A DNA stretch of 64,000 nt from Hymenobacter siberiensis (lineage in GTDB: Bacteria; Bacteroidota; Bacteroidia; Cytophagales; Hymenobacteraceae): positions 62,001 to 126,000 of the forward strand of contig NZ_JAHLZZ010000001.1 of assembly GCF_018967845.1 (NCBI RefSeq), given 5' to 3'. Positions 61,333-64,000 of this stretch are shown one piece after another. Under the pieces are notes generated by a model, which saw only the letters and a list, made by a program, of their open reading frames with translations, was not told where the DNA came from and searched no databases. The position numbers and the translations under genes were made by a program. How positions within the stretch are numbered: position 1 is the stretch's first letter; every line of letters starts with the position of its first letter.

Positions 61333-61388
61333 GAAATCGCGAATAGCCCGTGATGCTGCGTGCAGCATCACGGGCTATTCGCGATTTC
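61333..61388. terminator. Perfect 27-bp hairpin after hemH
   Basis: 61333-61359 pairs perfectly with 61362-61388 around a 2-base GT loop. It is unusually long for a terminator and lacks a T-tract; it may be a cruciform or RNA stability element. Confidence 0.8.
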
Positions 61389-61455
61389 GGCGCCAGCCAA
61401 ATTAAGCGCAGCTATAGTAGCTTTAAGATTTATTAATCAGCAAATTCCCACGTAA

Positions 61456-62649
61456 ATGCGCTTTCGCTACACACTAGCACTTGCTTTCGGCCTGTTGGCC
61501 GACACCCGGGCCCAAGCTCAACAAGCCGTCAAAATCTTATTCGACGCCACCAAGGCCGAAACGGCCGGCAATGCCGACTGGGTGATTGACGCCGACGTGT
61601 CGGGTAGCCCGCAGCGCCTGCCCACGCCGCTGCAAAGCACCGTTACGGCCAGCACGCCCGAAGGCTACTGGACCGGCGCACTCTCCTCCTGGGGCATTGC
61701 GCTGGTGAAGCGCGGCTATCAGGTTGAGACGCTGCCGGGCAGCGGCCGCATCACCTACAACGATGCCACCAATGCCCAGGACCTGCATTACTACGCCGCC
61801 TACATCGTGGACGAGCCGAATATTCGCTATACCACGGCCGAAAAAACGGCCATCCTGAACTATGTGCGCAGCGGCGGCGGCCTGTTCATGATTTCGGACC
61901 ACACCATTTCGGACCGCAACGGCGACGGCTGGGACTCGCCCGCCATCTGGAACGACCTCATGGCCTCGGCCAGTCCCGTCAATCCCTTCGGCATTACCTT
62001 CGACCTCAATAACCTCTCCTTCACGACCGGCGTGGGCGCGGCCGTAGCTCCCGCCGACTCGCTGCTGCACGGCCCCGCCGGCAACCCGGTGGCCATGGAA
62101 TACCACAACGGGGCCAGCATCACCCTCGCTCCCACCGCCAATGCCAGCGTACGCGGCGTGTTGTTTCGGCCCAGCGTGGCTACTACCGGTGCCACGGGGG
62201 CCATTGTGGCGCGGGCCCGCTACGGCCAGGGCCGGGTAGCTGCCCTGGGCGATTCTTCGCCGCCCGACGATGGCACCGGTGCGCCCGGCAATAACCTGTA
62301 CGACGGCTGGGCAGCCGAAGCCAACGGCGACCATGCCCGCCTGCTGCTCAATGCCACCATCTGGCTGGCTACGCCCACCCGCACCGCTATGGCCACCCGC
62401 CACGCCACGGAAGCCGACTTCAGTATTTACCCCAATCCCAGTGCCGATGCTTTTTTCATCAGCGGCAACGTGCTGCCGGTTGAAATCCGCTGCCACGACA
62501 TGCTGGGCAAGGCAATTGCTATTACCAGTGCGGCGGCTGGCGTGGGCGCCGTGCGCGTCGATGCTGCCGGGCTGGCGCCGGGCCTCTACGTGCTGCGCCT
62601 GCGCCTACCCGATGGACAGGTGCTCACCCGCCAGATTGCCCGGCAATAA
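61456..62649 (+). CDS. Type IX-secreted protein with a glutamine-amidotransferase-like N-terminal domain
   Basis: The 397-residue product has a signal peptide ending near RAQAQ. A domain of about 270 residues follows (VKILFDATKAETAGNADWVID in part; YAAYIVDEPNIRYT; GGGLFMISDHTISD) resembling DUF4350/GATase-like folds. The C-terminal ~75 residues (FSIYPNPSADAFFISG to GLYVLRLRLPDGQVL) are a type IX sorting domain. It probably lies outside the cell or on its surface. Catalytic residues were not identified. Confidence 0.78.
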   Translation: MRFRYTLALAFGLLADTRAQAQQAVKILFDATKAETAGNADWVIDADVSGSPQRLPTPLQSTVTASTPEGYWTGALSSWGIALVKRGYQVETLPGSGRITYNDATNAQDLHYYAAYIVDEPNIRYTTAEKTAILNYVRSGGGLFMISDHTISDRNGDGWDSPAIWNDLMASASPVNPFGITFDLNNLSFTTGVGAAVAPADSLLHGPAGNPVAMEYHNGASITLAPTANASVRGVLFRPSVATTGATGAIVARARYGQGRVAALGDSSPPDDGTGAPGNNLYDGWAAEANGDHARLLLNATIWLATPTRTAMATRHATEADFSIYPNPSADAFFISGNVLPVEIRCHDMLGKAIAITSAAAGVGAVRVDAAGLAPGLYVLRLRLPDGQVLTRQIARQ

Positions 62650-62667
62650 AGCCCGTCCGGCTCCGGA

Positions 62668-63120
62668 TCAGGAAGCCCGGCGGCGGTTATAGAAGCTGCC
62701 CGTATCGAACGAGTCCTGCTCGTAGAAGCGCGGGTTGGCAGGGGCAGCCTCTTTTCCCAGCGCCCGCAACATGGCCTCTTCGTACTCGCGGGTAATCTGC
62801 ACCTCGATGTAAGGCGGGTAGTTCAGGACCGACGCTTCATTGAGCGCGGGCACGAACACGTTGTCGCCATCCTCATCCAGCGAAGCGGCCCCAATGGGCA
62901 GCAAAATGTGGTTTTCGTGTTCGTTGGTTTGGAAGCGACCATCCAGCGCTACGTCCAGGTAGCGCACTTTCATAGCTTCGGGCTCCACAATCAATTCGAA
63001 CACCGTGCCCAGGGCCTGGCCATCGCTACCCCGCACGGTCCAGCCGCGCACGTCGGGGTTGTCGTCGGCCACTTCAAAATCGGTGAGGTCGCGCAAGCGG
63101 CGCAGAACGGGAGTTTCCAT
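62668..63120 (-). CDS. PRC-barrel domain protein
   Basis: The 150-residue product has a PRC-barrel core: DNPDVRGWTVRGSDGQALGT, VFELIVEPEAMKVRYLDVAL and HENHILLPIGAASLDEDGD. It is soluble with no signal. PRC-barrels occur in RimM, photosynthetic reaction centres and stress proteins. The single-domain form is common in Bacteroidota and often stress-related, but nothing here proves a role. An inverted repeat separates it from the neighbour upstream. Confidence 0.8.
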   Translation of the reverse strand: METPVLRRLRDLTDFEVADDNPDVRGWTVRGSDGQALGTVFELIVEPEAMKVRYLDVALDGRFQTNEHENHILLPIGAASLDEDGDNVFVPALNEASVLNYPPYIEVQITREYEEAMLRALGKEAAPANPRFYEQDSFDTGSFYNRRRAS

Positions 63121-63129
63121 AGCAAATAC

Positions 63130-63203
63130 GTTTCTGGTTTGTTGTTGCTGGCTTCTGGTTCAAATCGTTAGCCGCACAAAGTCAGCAACGAGAAACCAGA
63201 AAC
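63130..63203. repeat. Inverted repeat GTTTCTGGTTT class
   Basis: Arms about 63130-63154 and 63180-63203 (GTTTCTGGTTT...GTTGCTG with its complement) pair at 21 of 25 positions. It begins at the stop of the upstream gene and ends 9 bases before the PRC-barrel start. Confidence 0.82.
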
Positions 63204-63869
63204 CTAACGCTGAGCTGGCTCGCTAAGTACGCGCACGGCGGCGGCGGCCTGGGTTAGGAACTGTTGGTTCTGCTGCTGCTCGGGGGCCGTAGCGCTACGG
63301 CCAGATAGCTGCCCTGCGAGGCTCACCAACGTATTGGCCTCATTTTCAAGCTCGGGATAGGCCTTTTGCTGCATGGCCCGGATGAGACCGGCCGCCGCCA
63401 CGAAACCGGGGCGCAGGCTGGTATTGGGCTCGCCGAGGCGGGCGGTGGCACTGGTCAGGTTGTCGCGCTGCTCGGTGGTGGTAGGGGTGCGCAGGTCGTC
63501 GCGGTCGGTGAGGGAAACCAGCACGCCGGTCAGTTTTTGCAGGCCGTTGCGAGCGTAATCGGGCGCGGCCGGGTCGGAGGCGGCCTGTGTAGCCAGGGAG
63601 GCGGCCGTTTCGAAACTACCGGCGGCAGTCGCGGCACCCTGGGTAGTATCGCCCTGCGGAATGCCATCAACGGTCTCCCGGCGCGCAGCCTGGTCTACGG
63701 CCGCAGCGGCCCCCAGCGTATCCGAGGCGGCAACGGGCGGCGCGGGCTCATCGGCCGGGTCGGAACGCAGGAAGAAATAAGCAGCTACCGCCACTAATAC
63801 GGCCGCCAGCAGCACCAGCAGCCACGGGCTGGGCGCCGATTTTTTACGTTGAATGTTGATGTCAGCCAT
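63204..63869 (-). CDS. Single-pass membrane-anchored protein of unknown function
   Basis: The 221-residue product has a short basic N-terminus (MADINIQRKKSAPSP), one transmembrane segment (WLLVLLAAVLVAVAAYFFL) and a Pro/Ala/Thr-rich linker (AAGSFETAASLATQAAS). A helical C-terminal part (YARNGLQKLTGVLVSLTDRD, NEANTLVSLAGQLSG) follows. It probably faces the periplasm. No family is recognised. It shares the strand with the PRC-barrel gene. Confidence 0.7.
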   Translation of the reverse strand: MADINIQRKKSAPSPWLLVLLAAVLVAVAAYFFLRSDPADEPAPPVAASDTLGAAAAVDQAARRETVDGIPQGDTTQGAATAAGSFETAASLATQAASDPAAPDYARNGLQKLTGVLVSLTDRDDLRTPTTTEQRDNLTSATARLGEPNTSLRPGFVAAAGLIRAMQQKAYPELENEANTLVSLAGQLSGRSATAPEQQQNQQFLTQAAAAVRVLSEPAQR

Positions 63870-64000
63870 ATCGGGAGTTGGGAGAATGGCTTGAATTTAC
63901 GAGGTGCGGCGAAAAATAGCCGATTTGCGCGGCCGGTAGCATACTTGCGGCTACGCCCGCCACCCAGGGTCGGCGCCCCCACCCAATGCCTTCACCACCA

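Noticed and set aside
1..64000. CRISPR array, tRNA, rRNA or tmRNA genes
   Set aside because: No regularly spaced direct repeats were seen, and no cloverleaf with a GTTCGAATC-type T-arm outside coding sequence.

Overview
The window is a GC-rich chromosomal segment of a Bacteroidota bacterium, most likely of the Hymenobacter type (Cytophagales). The evidence is the set of gliding/type IX secretion lipoproteins (gldB, gldD), two secreted proteins with C-terminal type IX sorting domains, a TonB plug-domain protein, promoters of the TTG-N19-21-TAnnTTTG form, few Shine-Dalgarno sequences and several TTG/GTG starts. No rRNA, tRNA or CRISPR array was seen.

Layout. 1-3340: a decaying pectin (rhamnogalacturonan) locus, with a GH105 pseudogene, a CE12 esterase-GH28 fusion cut short by a transposon end, and an IS5-type element just upstream. 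3736-8490: a type IX-secreted protein with a frameshift in its A-tract, a large TonB-plug protein and an IS remnant inside a lost secreted-protein gene. 8490-15126: prmA, DUF6150, tpiA, a TspO-like membrane protein, DUF2251 and uvrA, all leftward. 15253-16245: a lower-GC solitary nuclease-like gene. 16343-20646: two tandem alpha/beta hydrolases, the second lacking its catalytic serine, then a helix-hairpin-helix protein. 20811-25692: a periplasmic molybdenum aldehyde oxidoreductase operon (paoABC-like) plus a MocA-type cytidylyltransferase. 25697-29498: MFS transporter, small protein, ECF sigma factor overlapping a small anti-sigma-like gene, nth. 29562-29710: a MITE-like element. 29770-32878: glycosyltransferase, gldB, outer-membrane barrel. 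32919-34452: a decayed IS4-type element inside a terminator hairpin. 34509-42624: rng, a 29-residue basic protein, TPR protein, HU, mutY, ssb, gldD, recG. 44954-53929: a fatty-acid beta-oxidation cluster (acyl-CoA dehydrogenase, thiolase, FadB/J-type multifunctional enzyme, MarR regulator, long-chain acyl-CoA ligase). 54127-64000: degenerate ureohydrolase, cytochrome b5-like protein, murQ, der, era, hemH, a second type IX-secreted protein, PRC-barrel protein and a membrane-anchored protein.

Two points stand out. First, most same-strand gene junctions are filled by long inverted repeats of several unrelated sequence classes. They begin at or just after one stop codon and end close to, or on, the next start codon; one of them is packaged between IS5-type terminal repeats. 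Second, a 17-bp dyad (GTTAGGC-NN-GCMTACTA) occurs twice before the acyl-CoA dehydrogenase and once before the MarR gene, which suggests a local MarR regulon for beta-oxidation. All functional calls come from reading the translated sequence; no database search was run.
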